A DNA stretch of 64,000 nt from Mortierella alpina. Taxonomy: Eukaryota > Mortierellomycota > Mortierellomycetes > Mortierellales > Mortierellaceae. Below, one piece after another: positions 47,188-57,955 of this stretch (position 1 is the first letter of the stretch; every line of letters begins with the position of its first letter). The position numbers and the translations under genes are program-made. Below the pieces are notes generated by a model. That model was not told the origin of the DNA. It saw only the letters and a list, made by a program, of their open reading frames with translations, and ran no database searches. The stretch is from the NCBI GenBank assembly GCA_029449245.1, contig JANATF010000005.1, positions 2,790,001 through 2,854,000 of the forward strand, written 5' to 3'.

Positions 47188-48498
47188 TTACTCTTCATCG
47201 CCGCTATCGTCCACACGCTGTTTCTTGTCTGATGACTCGTCAGCATCCTCGGTTGACGTCCTCTTCTTCAATCCCTTCATCTTGCGAGTCTGAATCTTGG
47301 TGAAGTCCTGCTTGCCCAAGTGAATACGGCCAACAGTGTCTCCCATCTCGTCCTTGGTGATGTTCTTCTTCTTCTTGGGCTTGAGCTCCTTGGGTACTCT
47401 GAGAGACTGCTTCCAGACATCAGGCTTGGCCTCCGAAATGCGGCCAAAGGTCATATCCAAGCTTGGTCCCATTTCGACCAACTCAATTCTTGGCAGCTTG
47501 ACTCCTGACCTCTTCAACACAATGGTGTACGTGCGCAAGTAGATCTTGCCGGGCTTGCCCTCTGATGTCATGGGTCCAGCTGTAACAGAGATCACATACT
47601 CCAATCCTGCCAATGCAACCTTGTCCACGGACTGTCCGTGATAAAAGTCCAGCAACAACGACTTGAACATGATGTAGTTGGGGTTCTGATCCCACATATC
47701 TCCGTTGAACATGAAGCAGGGCTTCATTCCGATGGCACTCTTGGGGGTCTATGATGGCACGGAATGAATAATAAAGTATTGCGTGAGAACACTCCCCAAA
47801 TGACAATACGCAGGCTGAAAAGAGCCAAATGGTCCCAAGTGCAGTACCTTGAAATCCTTCATCGGGATGCCCTTCTCGATCGAAACCTCGATCATGTCCA
47901 GGAGCTGGTGGTCAAACATGCGAGCAAACGTCAAGGTGTTGGGGCGCTTCTTGGAGTGGGTTCCGATAACAAAGAGCGAAGCATCGTTCTTTTGGGAGAA
48001 GAACTGGAGGTTGGACTGATCTTCGAAAGGGTGGATCTGGTTCTTCTTCGTGAAGTTGACTGCGTGTGGCTTCTTGAGCATATACTAATGAAGAACAAGA
48101 TGTTGCAAAACAACAAAACGGGCATGTTAGCGGTCAGCGTCTTCAGGAACACCAGCTCGGCTCAGTTAGATGTGCAGTGTGTCATAACGATCCCGATAAC
48201 AAAAAAGGAGCTCCGTAAACGTACAAGGTCAGCGAGCGCATCGTTGACAATCTGACTGGTCTGGCTTCCGCGGATGAAGATGGCGGTCTTGACGTTCTCC
48301 TCAGTCTTTGCCTCTCTGTTCTTCAAAACTCGCTTCACGCGAGCATTGCGGGGGGTACTAAGGGGAAACAAGTGAGGCGGCGGCAGGACGACATGTAAGT
48401 ATTTGAGCGATGTACAGGTATAGAGGAGTCTGCAAGAAGTTATCTGTTGCTGGGTGATGCGCGCAGGGTGTGAATCAGACTCACATTGTTCTGAGCAT
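47188..48498 (-). CDS. RPF2: RPF2 ribosome production factor (Brix domain)
   Basis: Brix-domain assembly factor that with Rrs1 recruits the 5S RNP to pre-60S particles in the nucleolus. Exons (minus) 48485..48498 (14 nt), 48225..48357, 47848..48084 and 47188..47748; 314 residues, normal for the family. Diagnostic stretches: NAREKR-type start (TPRNARVKRVLKNREAKTEE), LYMLKKPHAVNFTKKNQIHP, FEDQSNLQFFSQKNDASLFV, GTHSKKRPNTLTFARMFDHQ, LAGLEYVISVTAG, PRIELVEMGPSLDM, ELKPKKKKNITKDEMG, GRIHLGKQDFTKIQTRKMKG. The tail is Lys- and Asp-rich. The 14-nt first coding exon (ATG plus 11 nt) is inferred because exon 2 has no start codon and the splice joins in frame. Confidence 0.94.
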
Positions 48499-49098
48499 GC
48501 TGGGTTGTGTATAGATGGAGATGTGATGGGCAGACTACAAGGGAGAAAAAAAAAGAAAAAAAAGCAAGAGGAGATGAAAAAATAAACATTGGCCTGCAGT
48601 CGACGGTCACGCACACAGCTAGCTCACGTGCGGATAACGGACATGCGGCACGCGCAGGCAGCTCGACTATGAGAGGCGGGCCATTCGCACCGATACCAAA
48701 CGATAGCAGGAATGCTCGTCGCTGTAAGTGGTAGGTATACTTCTTGCAGTCTCTCACAATGTCAACCCTCTTGGCAAGGTCGTCCCAGTTGGGATCGAAC
48801 AGGTCTGCTGGTGCTGCCTCTCTGCAGGAACGGACGAACGGAGGCACACGTGAAATGGGCAAGTTCGCCCAGGAATTTGTGCTCCGGCCTGTAGACAACT
48901 AAAGTACTCTCTGTACACCACTCCACTCTTGCTCGCCTGCTGAACCATCTCTTTCACCCTCTCCTCCCACTCCTCTCCTCTCTCTCCCACTCTCCTTCTC
49001 TTCGCTCGCCATCGTCGCACGTCGCGCATTCGCGCCTGTCCACACTGCTATTGACCCACACCTGCAGCTGACCCGCCCGCCAGACTCATTCGCCCACC
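48499..49098. promoter_or_regulatory. Divergent promoter region, RPF2 and REEP gene
   Basis: 600 bp between divergent starts. Near the REEP ATG there is a long C/T-rich tract (48950-49010). On the minus strand around 48720-48850 there is an exon-like open stretch, noted as a finding. Confidence 0.45.
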
Positions 49099-50799
49099 AT
49101 GGCGTCCTTTCCGCGCGCCAAGGTTGACTCGTCCACACAGACAGACCCGATTCTGCCCTTCACCGCCCTGCTGGAAAAGGCTCTCGACTCTGTTGAGGCA
49201 ACCGTGCCACTAAACCTGGCCTCCATCACCTTCTACATCCGTCGCCATTATCTCTCAAGAATCGAGCAGATTGAATCCCTTCTCTCCCAAAACTTTTTCT
49301 TTAAATACGTGCTCTTCCGCATCGGCTTAAAGCCCCAGCACGTATTCTCTTTCCTCTGCGTCCTGACGCTCTACGGCTGCCGGCAGCTCTACCGGAGAAG
49401 CGTCTACTTGACCACAAATATCTGCGCCGTCGCCTATCCCGCCTACTGCTCCATCAAGACCATCAACAGCGAGCCGATCGCGCCGCCGCCAGAACTGGGT
49501 CTTGAGCCGACCGAATTTAGCCCAGTGTATGGCAGCCGACGGAACAGTATCTACAGCAGCAGCAGCCTCCGACTGAATAGACGTCGGTCAAGAAGGAGTC
49601 TCAATCGAATGAACGAGGACTCTGCCCTTAGCAGCAACAACTCGTACAGCAGCAGCCAGGAGGATTATGAGAGTCGCCGATCCATGGACTCTTCCTGGGG
49701 TCGACCCTCGGACTATTCTATATATTCGGAAGATAACATCACCACGACGAGCGGCGGCTCCGGTTCAATGACCGTGGAGGAGAAACTGAAGCAGCGCATG
49801 CGTCGACGATGGAACAAGTTCTCCCAGACCCGCAAGGACAAGGCAACTCGACAGTGGCTCGCCTACTGGAGCATCTATGGAACCGTCCAGGTGGCGGATA
49901 CATGGTCCGCGTTTTTGCTGGACTGGATTCCTGGTTACAACCTGGGCAAACTGATGTTCCTTTGGTGGGCGCAGCGACGGGGCGCGACCTTGATCTTTGA
50001 TTATTTCCAACCTCTGATCCAGGCAAAGTCCAGGGATGGCCGTGAGGTGGCTCGAAAACCCAGCAACCGCAGTCTGAATTCGGAAATATCGCGTCACGGC
50101 CATGGAGGATCGTCCGGCGGGGTTGGTGGATCGGGCTCAAGGCCAGTAAGCATCCAGGTCCTGCCCTCAGCATTGGCCCAACAACAGCAGCAGTTTCATC
50201 AGCAATTTCAGCAGCAACAACCACAGTATCAGCAGCAACAGTTTGAGCAACAATTCAATGCCAAGGGAGTGTCTCGCAGGGACACGGCCGCATTCCGGGA
50301 ATTAAACCAGGGGCGGTACATGAGCCAGGCGTATGAGGACGGTGAGGAGGATGAGGACGATGATCACAACGAGTATGAACTTCATCACCATCGCCAGCAA
50401 CAGATTCAGCAACGACAGCTAAAGGAACGGCCAATGGATCTTCACCGCGAGCTTATGGCAAGCTCTCCTCACGATTCAGGTGCGTTTGCAGAGACATCGC
50501 TGTTTGAGTCTGCAGAGAGCGTTTGGAGTGCAGCAACGTCGGCTCCAGGCGTTCAGGCGGTGGATGATACCGATTTGCCTCAGGCGGCCTTTGGATCACT
50601 TGCACGCCTTCACAGCAACAATGCCACACCCACACCCATGTCCATCCAGGAGCAGTACCATGCTCAGCAGCAGAGGCAGCAAGCTGCTCTTCAAAGCAAG
50701 GCTGCCTCATCACCAGAAGCTCTCCACTCGTATGCCATCGCATCGACTAGTCACTGGAGTCCATCGTTGTCCAGCAGTGCACCTGCTGAAGACCACTGA
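49099..50799 (+). CDS. YOP1: REEP/YOP1-family ER-shaping protein with large insert
   Basis: Single-exon gene, 566 residues. The TB2/DP1/HVA22 domain that bends tubular ER membranes is recognisable but split. First half, residues about 64-123: hydrophobic FFFKYVLFRIGLKP and VFSFLCVLTLYG, then NICAVAYPAYCSIKTINS (canonical GYPAYxSIKxIES). Second half, about 247-307: KATRQWLAYWSIYGTVQVAD, WSAFLLDWIPGYNLGKLMFL and GATLIFDYFQPLI. In yeast Yop1 these follow directly; here a Ser/Arg/Asn-rich segment of about 125 residues (124-246) separates them. The C-terminal 250 residues are disordered with glutamine-rich runs (around 385-415) and an acidic stretch. An AATAAA follows the stop at 50826..50831. Function in ER tubulation is inferred from family. 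Confidence 0.88.
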   Translation: MASFPRAKVDSSTQTDPILPFTALLEKALDSVEATVPLNLASITFYIRRHYLSRIEQIESLLSQNFFFKYVLFRIGLKPQHVFSFLCVLTLYGCRQLYRRSVYLTTNICAVAYPAYCSIKTINSEPIAPPPELGLEPTEFSPVYGSRRNSIYSSSSLRLNRRRSRRSLNRMNEDSALSSNNSYSSSQEDYESRRSMDSSWGRPSDYSIYSEDNITTTSGGSGSMTVEEKLKQRMRRRWNKFSQTRKDKATRQWLAYWSIYGTVQVADTWSAFLLDWIPGYNLGKLMFLWWAQRRGATLIFDYFQPLIQAKSRDGREVARKPSNRSLNSEISRHGHGGSSGGVGGSGSRPVSIQVLPSALAQQQQQFHQQFQQQQPQYQQQQFEQQFNAKGVSRRDTAAFRELNQGRYMSQAYEDGEEDEDDDHNEYELHHHRQQQIQQRQLKERPMDLHRELMASSPHDSGAFAETSLFESAESVWSAATSAPGVQAVDDTDLPQAAFGSLARLHSNNATPTPMSIQEQYHAQQQRQQAALQSKAASSPEALHSYAIASTSHWSPSLSSSAPAEDH

Positions 50800-50825
50800 A
50801 TGAAGGCAGTGCCTTTTTCGATACC

Positions 50826-50831
50826 AATAAA
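50826..50831 (+). promoter_or_regulatory. Possible polyadenylation signal of the REEP gene
   Basis: AATAAA 27 bp after the stop codon of the REEP-family gene. Motif seen; use inferred. Confidence 0.4.
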
Positions 50832-51051
50832 AGCTTTATTGTGCTTTCCCATGAGGTTCTTTGCTATTCCTGCCTTGACAGCTCCACAAATTCTTCAGGA
50901 GGATGCCTAGATTGCCATTTAAACGAGGATTGCAGAGGATATGAAGAGAGAGATGATAAGTCATCAAGGACCTTTGCCTCCCCCCCCTCCCACACTCACA
51001 CACTCACACACACACACAATACGGATTGTTCGTTTAAATCTTCAGTCCGAC

Positions 51052-51747
51052 TTACGTTCTTGCGGTCCAGACATCCTCTGAGTTAGGCATACTCCTCTTC
51101 TTGGCTCTCAGCTCTGCATCCCGCTTCTGGATCATGACCTGTGCGACCTGCGACGATTTCGTTTTGATCGCAAGACAGAATTTGAGGTGATCGTACCGGG
51201 CCGCACAGTCCTTGAACGTTCCATATCGATAGTAGTTGCGAATATTGGATCCGAGGGCTATTCAAAAGAAGAGCAAGAGGAAATGTAAGGTAAAGTAAGG
51301 TAAGGTGGATGCCACTGGCTTGGTTCGCTCCATCATTTGCCGTAGCGCATTGTAGAGAATCGACAGCCGTTCCTGTCCGGGAAGTAAACACAACCGCGCC
51401 TTATATGCAAGCTCCAAGAAAAAAAACTTACATGAGCATGCTGCAAGTTCATTCATGGCATCGCTCACTTTGAACCGAGCATAGATATCGTCTGGCGTCT
51501 TGTACTCGTTAAACTCCATGGTGTCGGTTTCAGGTGAAGGATGTACTGCTACCACCTCTGGCTCTCGTTGTGGCTGTGGCTGCGTTTGTGATTGGGCTTG
51601 TGGTTGTGGTTGTGCTTTTGGATCAGAGGAAGGAGTGGACAAGGCTGGCTGGCTGGACTGTTCTTTGACCAACGGCACATTCTTTTCCGATGCCGGTGCT
51701 GAATCCTGATCGACAGGAGCTACTGTGGATTTCGAGAACCAGCCCAT
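51052..51747 (-). CDS. EMI1: EMI1/DUF3128-family protein
   Basis: Small protein of the DUF3128 family (yeast Emi1, human C22orf39). Exons (minus) 51432..51747 and 51052..51257; 173 residues. The N-terminal half is disordered with a Gln-Pro repeat (PQPQAQSQTQPQPQ). The domain starts at KVSDAMNELAACSSLGSNIR and continues NYYRYGTFKDCAARYDHLKF with a further cysteine in FCLAIKTKSSQ; the spaced cysteines and the R.YYRYG segment are the family signature. Yeast Emi1 is needed for early meiotic gene induction and linked to mitochondrial function; here the role is only inferred. The stop TAA overlaps a GTAAGT that could act as a splice donor, so a short extra C-terminal exon is possible. Confidence 0.78.
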
Positions 51748-52811
51748 GATTGACTTTTCTTTTTTGGTGTTGAGAGAACGTACAGAGGAAAGAGAACGAT
51801 GCACCTTCAAAACTGAAAAATTCAATTATGGTGGCGCCATAATTTTTGGTGCTGAGTCGCAGGGTATCTATCTGGTATTTCTCTTCCAGCACGCACCATG
51901 TCGGCCAAGACAGGTACGCCCCAAGCTCAAAAAGCACGTCTCGGTGAACAAAGCTGTTATCACAGCTATTGCATGGGAAATGAAACAAATCAGGATGGAA
52001 TGGCTGCTTAGCGAAAGCCCTGACAGTACAGGCTTGCTTGTATTCGGCGCAAGCGCGTGTTGGTTCAGCTAGCTAAAAGGAGCCAGGAAGGTATGTGGGG
52101 TTCTCTGAGGATTTGATCCTTTATGAATTTGGTTCTGGACGAGGCTGTCGAAGAGTCCAACCCCGCGGAGAAGAGTCGTACTGGCTTGGTGGTAAGAAGA
52201 AAAAGGTGGCATTTGGATCTATGGTTTATACTTTCCCAAAACTGTGAGGCCTAAGCTGCCTCTTTGTCGCGCGTCGGCTCCAAGTTCTTTGAGGAACAGT
52301 GTCGCTGAACAGTGTCGCTGAACAGTGTCGCTGAACAGTGTCGCTGAACAGTGTCGCTGAACAGTGTCGCTGAACAGTGTCGCTGAACAGTGTCGCTGTC
52401 CTGGATGCGTGGGACAGGATCAGCAAGACCCTTGGTGGCCGAGGAAGCAACCTGGAAGTGGCCTCTGTTGCCCTGGTCAACTGCCAGATGGATAGGTAGA
52501 GAAGCATCCATCGAAGAACCAGTCGGTGAACAAGCCACACTGCGCTTGACCCTCCCTGTGGCCGTTTTCCTGCGAGACTCCTTCCTTGTTCCAACCACTT
52601 TGCCCAAGCTGATTCCCTCTCTCCTGTCTCATACCTCAACCCTCCGCTTCCGCCTCTCCTCCAGCACGCTCCGCTCTCTTGTTCATGGGCTGCATCTGAC
52701 CGTCTGGCTGCACCCCCCTCAGGTCGAGACAACCACTCTTCTCCTCCCCCTTCCGCTCCATCCATATACCCTTGTGCCTCCCCTTTTATCCACCCTGAAG
52801 CGTTGTCTCCA
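51748..52811. other. Divergent intergenic region, EMI1 and DET1
   Basis: 1.06 kb between divergent starts. The notable content is the 8-copy 13-bp tandem repeat at 52294..52397. No gene recognised. Confidence 0.5.
52294..52397. repeat. Eight perfect tandem copies of a 13-bp unit
   Basis: The unit GAACAGTGTCGCT is repeated head to tail exactly eight times, starting every 13 bp from 52294, with no mismatch. It lies about 415 bp upstream of the DET1 ATG and about 550 bp upstream of the EMI1 ATG. Because 13 is not a multiple of three it is unlikely to be coding. Confidence 0.97.
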
Positions 52812-55729
52812 ATGACTCTAGGCGACTCTGATGCCCCAACCACATTCGCTCCACAGCCACGGCGGCCCCGAGAGTCGCTCTTGGGTGCATTGCGAGTCAG
52901 AGAGCTAGGAGTCCATCGAGCAAAGTGCCATGTGATTGCCTCCCGACGTATCTACCGCTCCATTTACCCGAACGCAACCATCCACGGGGTGGACTGTCAG
53001 TTCTCCAACCTCAAAAAGTTCACGCCCTGCGGTCAGGTATGTACTGGTATTATGCTATAGTCGGCATTCCGGCTCCTCCTGTCGTACTGACATGTGCGCT
53101 TCGAGCAAAAAAAAAAAAAAAAAGCGCCGCTCGTCCCCCATGTCGGAGACTGTTTTTGTCGAACTGATTTCTAATCAGTGGGGCGACCGTTCTCTTGTTG
53201 TGTGTAGTACTTGATAGGAATGTCCAAGAACCAGCGGTCGGTGCACATCTACCGGTTCAAGGGCTCTGGCGGCCCTGCAGAGGAGCGACCTGTCGAGTCG
53301 CTCAACTTTAGAGACTTCTTTGAGCTCAAGCACGAGACCGTGGTCCTACGAGAGTCCGAGACGCTCTCGAAGGACTTTTGTTTGGTGACTGCGAACGGAC
53401 GATTTGTAAGTATGGCGATTGCACCCACTTTTTTCCATACGGTGCTCGGACCCAAAACTGACACACATCGAGTGTCTCCGCTGTCGTCTAGATCATTGTT
53501 GCAGCAGTATCACCATGCACTGGAGCCTCAGTAGACGGGCGGACGTATCCTTGCTCTTTAAATTGTATACCCAACCTGGATACGGTCGTCTTTTACGTGA
53601 TCGAGCTCACAACCGGAAAGGTAGAGCAAATCATCATTCTGGATTTGTCTTCACATTTTCCTCCGCTCGATACTGAAGCACGCCTCTTTGGTCTAGATTG
53701 TCGACAAACGAGAGTTCAAGAACGAGTATATCACAATAGCGCATCACTCTGGCGTGAGTTTGTACGACTCTTTATTCGCGGTCATGCTAATCCAGAGTCA
53801 AGCCATACAGATCATCCACATCAAGGTACGCCAGCTGGACAGCTCCATTGGATATGGTCCGCATACGCATTTCTCCCTGCCGGAGTGATATGTTGCGGAC
53901 ATTATTTGTTTGTATGGTCTGACGCCCTGTTGATCCTATTAGAACAATGGCAAGATGATCGACCTTCATCGAATAGGCTGGTTCAACCATGACGACGATG
54001 AGCTAGTCTTGGCGCGCTATCGCGACTTTAACGAACAATACTTGGCTCAGCAAAAGATTTCATCTACGTCGCCCTTTTATCATAAAGGCTACAGCCTCAA
54101 GGACGAGGACTTTGGCGACCCCAGAGCAAAGGACCGTTTCGAAACATTCGCACTCGCTCCCACTATGTCGACCATGACCGAGTTCACAACCGATGCTACG
54201 TACCATCAAGTACCCTCCAGCTCCAGCAATAATGTCGGTGCTGCTCCGCGAGCCAACCATCCCCACCAAGCGTATATTACACAAATGGCGTATAGTCAAG
54301 CACATCATGACGAGGTTCGTTTTTGCTGTTTGTGGCTCTTTCGATTATGGTGGTAAACCATCTTGGTCGAGCATCCGAGATAGTGGGAGCTCGTATTTAG
54401 CTGACATTGGTCAATGTCGTTTTTGATCATGAATAGCCACATTCGCAGACGATAAGCGGGATCAAGCAGCGCTTAATGGCCTATCTGTTTAGGAAAGCGT
54501 TCAATGCGGACGATGGGTGAGTGCATTCTTAGCCCATGGGTCGCTGTTTCGAATTCGAGATCGACTCTGTTGTTTCTAACCACTTGTCGCTTCTCTCAAT
54601 AGAGGAGCTGCACTGCGACACTTTCACTTGACGTTTCAGCAGTTTGCCAACTTGATTATGTGGCGGATGCAGTTTCTGGACGAATCGACCTTGCTGATCA
54701 AGTTTGGAAAGCTGGATTGCGTCGTGGGAAGGCAAGCGGACAGTACCTACCAAACCGCATTCTTTGTGTTTTACGATATTCAATCTACAGAGATTCTCGC
54801 GGTGTACGATAATGCCTCGGAGGAGTTCTTACGACTCTATGAGGCATGGGCTGATCAGTTTTCCGCCACTGCATACTCTACTGCTGGAAGAGACAAGCGT
54901 CATTATTCGTCCACCTGTTCAAACAATATCTTTGCCAAGGACCATTTGAAGAAGACACAATACGGGATGAGGCATGCGCGGAATGGAGGGTAGGTTGCTT
55001 TACCCAGAGTGCATACACTATGCTGCCCACTCAACATGTCTGAAACTAATACCAAAAAAACGGTTACACTCCTTGATTTCGGCCTTTAGTTCTGCTCAAG
55101 CCGTAAAACGTTCGCTCTGTGTACTACCGTACAGCCCTCAGTCTTTGAGTGACAGTCCGTATTTGGACCTGGCCTTATTCAGCTACGATGAGAAGGTCAT
55201 CTCCGCATCTGACCGGTAAGGGTTGTCTATATTGCACTATGGTGAGTTTTTGTGGCATCTCACAAGTCGATTTCTTCTGACAGCATTATGAAACATTCCT
55301 TTTGCCCATCGTAGGCAACGACAATGCCAGGATTTTCCGATCAAGTTTTATCTTCGAGGAAGTGGGGAGCTTCGGTTTAAGATTCATCTATTCAAGTCTG
55401 GCAGTGTCAGTGGCGGCACGGGAGGCAGCAGCAGCTTGAGCAATGGCATCAACATCAACAGCACAAATGGCAACCTGGTGGGCAACGTTACCAACAACAA
55501 CAACAACATCAACATCAACAATGGCAACAATATCAACAATAGCGACAACAATACCAACAACACCAACAGCACAATCCCCTCTGGATCCGGTGCGATGCTT
55601 CGATCTAAGCGCTTTGCAACGTTTATTGCTCATCCATTCGAGCCATTCATGATATCGGTTGTGCAGCATCATCTCCAACCCACTGTCCTGAACTTTCATC
55701 TCCGAGTTCCTGACGCCGAGCCACTCTGA
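52812..55729 (+). CDS. DET1: DET1 (de-etiolated 1) homologue
   Basis: Predicted subunit of a CRL4-type ubiquitin ligase (with DDB1, DDA1 and COP1 in plants and animals). Nine exons: 52812..53036, 53208..53405, 53492..53620, 53697..53825, 53943..54314, 54437..54516, 54603..54989, 55090..55215 and 55315..55729; 686 residues. The match is collinear along the whole family: [25 protein letters not shown]-type [128 protein letters not shown], and [20 protein letters not shown]. Extra low-complexity parts are a loop of about 90 residues before exon 6 and an Asn-rich tract ([15 protein letters not shown]) in the last exon. The donor after exon 5 is GTTCGT. Confidence 0.92.
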
Positions 55730-55802
55730 AACTTTCTATAGACGCGAACGCGACCACAATAATACATTGAAACACGGCAGCATATGAAAAGAAATTTTGT
55801 TC

Positions 55803-57955
55803 TCAAAAAGGGGTTTGTCTAGGCGCGCTTTCCGCTGCATCATTGCTTATGCTTAACCTTGACATTTGGTTCTGCTCCAGAGCGTCATCACTCATCAGAG
55901 GCACTTGCTGCTGCTGCTGCAACGACCCTGTAGATTCGCAGGCAAAGTGCTTGGGAAGCGGTGGCAGTGGCAACTCGTACCGCAAAGAGTCGCGCGAGTT
56001 CGATGGATGCGATAATGAGCCCGTGCTCCCTTCGACCATCTCCATCCGGCCAACTTGACTCTGCCTTCTGTTGGGAGATACTGTGCGCGGCCTCCGCACC
56101 AGCGAGACCGTCCTCCTCTCTTTTCCTGGCACGCTCGATAGCTCTGACTCCGCCCTCTCTTGGTCAAATGCAGGTGCTGTCTTGACTCGACCCCAATACT
56201 TCCACAGTGCAGATGCCGTGATGAGCAGGAACAAGAGGGCGCCGACAAATGCCAGGATCACCGCAATAGGATACATGTTCAGGATTGTCCTTGGCAGCTT
56301 CCCAAAATTCATACTCCATGCATCCGACGTGATGTTGTAGACCATGACTAACGCGTTTTGGTCGAGGTTCCTCATTGAATGTCGGAACCGAAAACCTACA
56401 TGTCGCACGTTCAAAAGAGATCTGTCAATCTCGGTAAGGCGTGAACCAAGATTTCACATCTCTCTCATCATATCCTCTACTATCTTTACCAGATACAGAG
56501 AGCAAAAGACCCTGATAACTAATAAGCGTATGTGAGGAACGCCCATTAGGAGAGTCGGATCCGGCTGTCCACTGCCAGGTCTTTGTATCGAGGATCCAGA
56601 GGTCGCTCGCATACTCTACAGTGGGCTGAGTCTTCCGGGTGTATCCACCGTGCATGTAAATCCTGTCGTTGACTACGAAGGTAAGAAATCATGCAGTCAG
56701 CATCGTGATCTCAAAGAAAGTATGATTCTACCCCGCATTCTGGACACTCACCGACGATGAGCGCTGCCAGTCGTCTAGATGGTGGGAAGGTGCCAACAGG
56801 GCTTGTCTGCAGATCATAAATGAACGTGCACAAACTTGGTCAGGAATGTAGCCGATATAGAGGAGTAAGACATGCCAAAGGGGACGAAAGTCAACTGTAC
56901 CAGGTACTTGATGCTCCAGGTGTCTGATGCAATGTCGTAGAGCCAACACCGATCCAACTTATACATCCTCGAGACAGGATTGACATTTTCGCCGGTCAAT
57001 CGAGTCCGTCCTTCAGCCGCTCCTCCTCCAAGGACGATGATGGTTCCATTCCAGTAGACGGTGGATCCAATGTCTATATAGGGCGCTGTGTCCGTGGGGA
57101 TGGCGGCATTTGGTCTTTCTGCCTCATCGACCTGCTCTTCGTCATCCTGCTTAGGTTCGATCGAGTAGTGTCCAGGAGTCCGCATGGTAATATTTTTCGC
57201 CTTCTCGGCCAACTCGAGATCGGGGTGATCTGCAGAGAAGGAATAGAGTCGGAGCCGTTGCTCGGGTTCATTCGCGTCGTACACAAATGTATAAACGATG
57301 CGGCGCTCCTGGTCCACGACTTGAATGGGCACGGGATCGTCCTCTTTGGTAAGTCTAGGACCCAATATGTCCTGGGCGCTCTGTGTTTGTGTTCCATGAT
57401 CACTCCCATCGAGCTGCAACACCGCCGATTTTGAGGATTCGCTGAAGACGTGCGGACTAGCAGATTTCTGGGCTAGATCATCAGGGCACAGCGTCTGGCC
57501 ATACACAAATAATCCTGGCTTGCTCGCTTCCGAGTGCTTGTCGTCGTCGCTAACACTGGGTAGCTCTTTGATGCCAATAGCCCACGAGTTGGAATTCAGG
57601 GCAATGCTCTGGGATTGCTCTGCACCCCTCAGATCGACAGCGACCCATGGAGCGAGGCCGTCAACCCATCCAGCGTCAGGATCGAGGTGAAGGTGGTATA
57701 GATCTGAGAAGCAGGTGCCTGAAGAAGAGGATCCTATGCAAGGTCATTGTTTTGAAGTAAGCAGCCGTAGAGGGGACCTGACACCAGAACGAAAGCTGTG
57801 CTACTCACAGGGCTCTTACCTCCGTATAGATAAAGATCCTCATCGATGAGCGTGATGGCTCTAGTTACTCGAGTAGGTGCTGTCTGTGGTTGGGTGTGGG
57901 CGCACAAAGCCATCATCGCTACTACGAACAATACTTTGACACTGACGGCCGACAT
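55803..57955 (-). CDS. Kelch-repeat type I membrane protein
   Basis: 599-residue predicted surface or endomembrane protein. Exons (minus) 57820..57955, 56901..57733, 56752..56806, 56490..56672 and 55803..56395. The N-terminus (SVKVLFVVAMMALCAHTQPQ) is a signal peptide. Kelch-type strands follow: ITLIDEDLYLYGGSSSSGT, STVYWNGTIIVLGGGAAEG, RCWLYDIASDTWSIKYL, FPPSRRLAALIVVNDRIYMH, SDLWILDTKTWQW, and ALVMVYNITSDAWS, enough for a beta-propeller. One transmembrane helix (YPIAVILAFVGALLFLLITA) leads to a cytosolic tail of about 140 residues with Arg/Ser- and Gln-rich stretches. Related fungal kelch proteins act in cell polarity or wall sensing; that is only a parallel. It converges on DET1 with 73 bp between stops. 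Confidence 0.82.
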
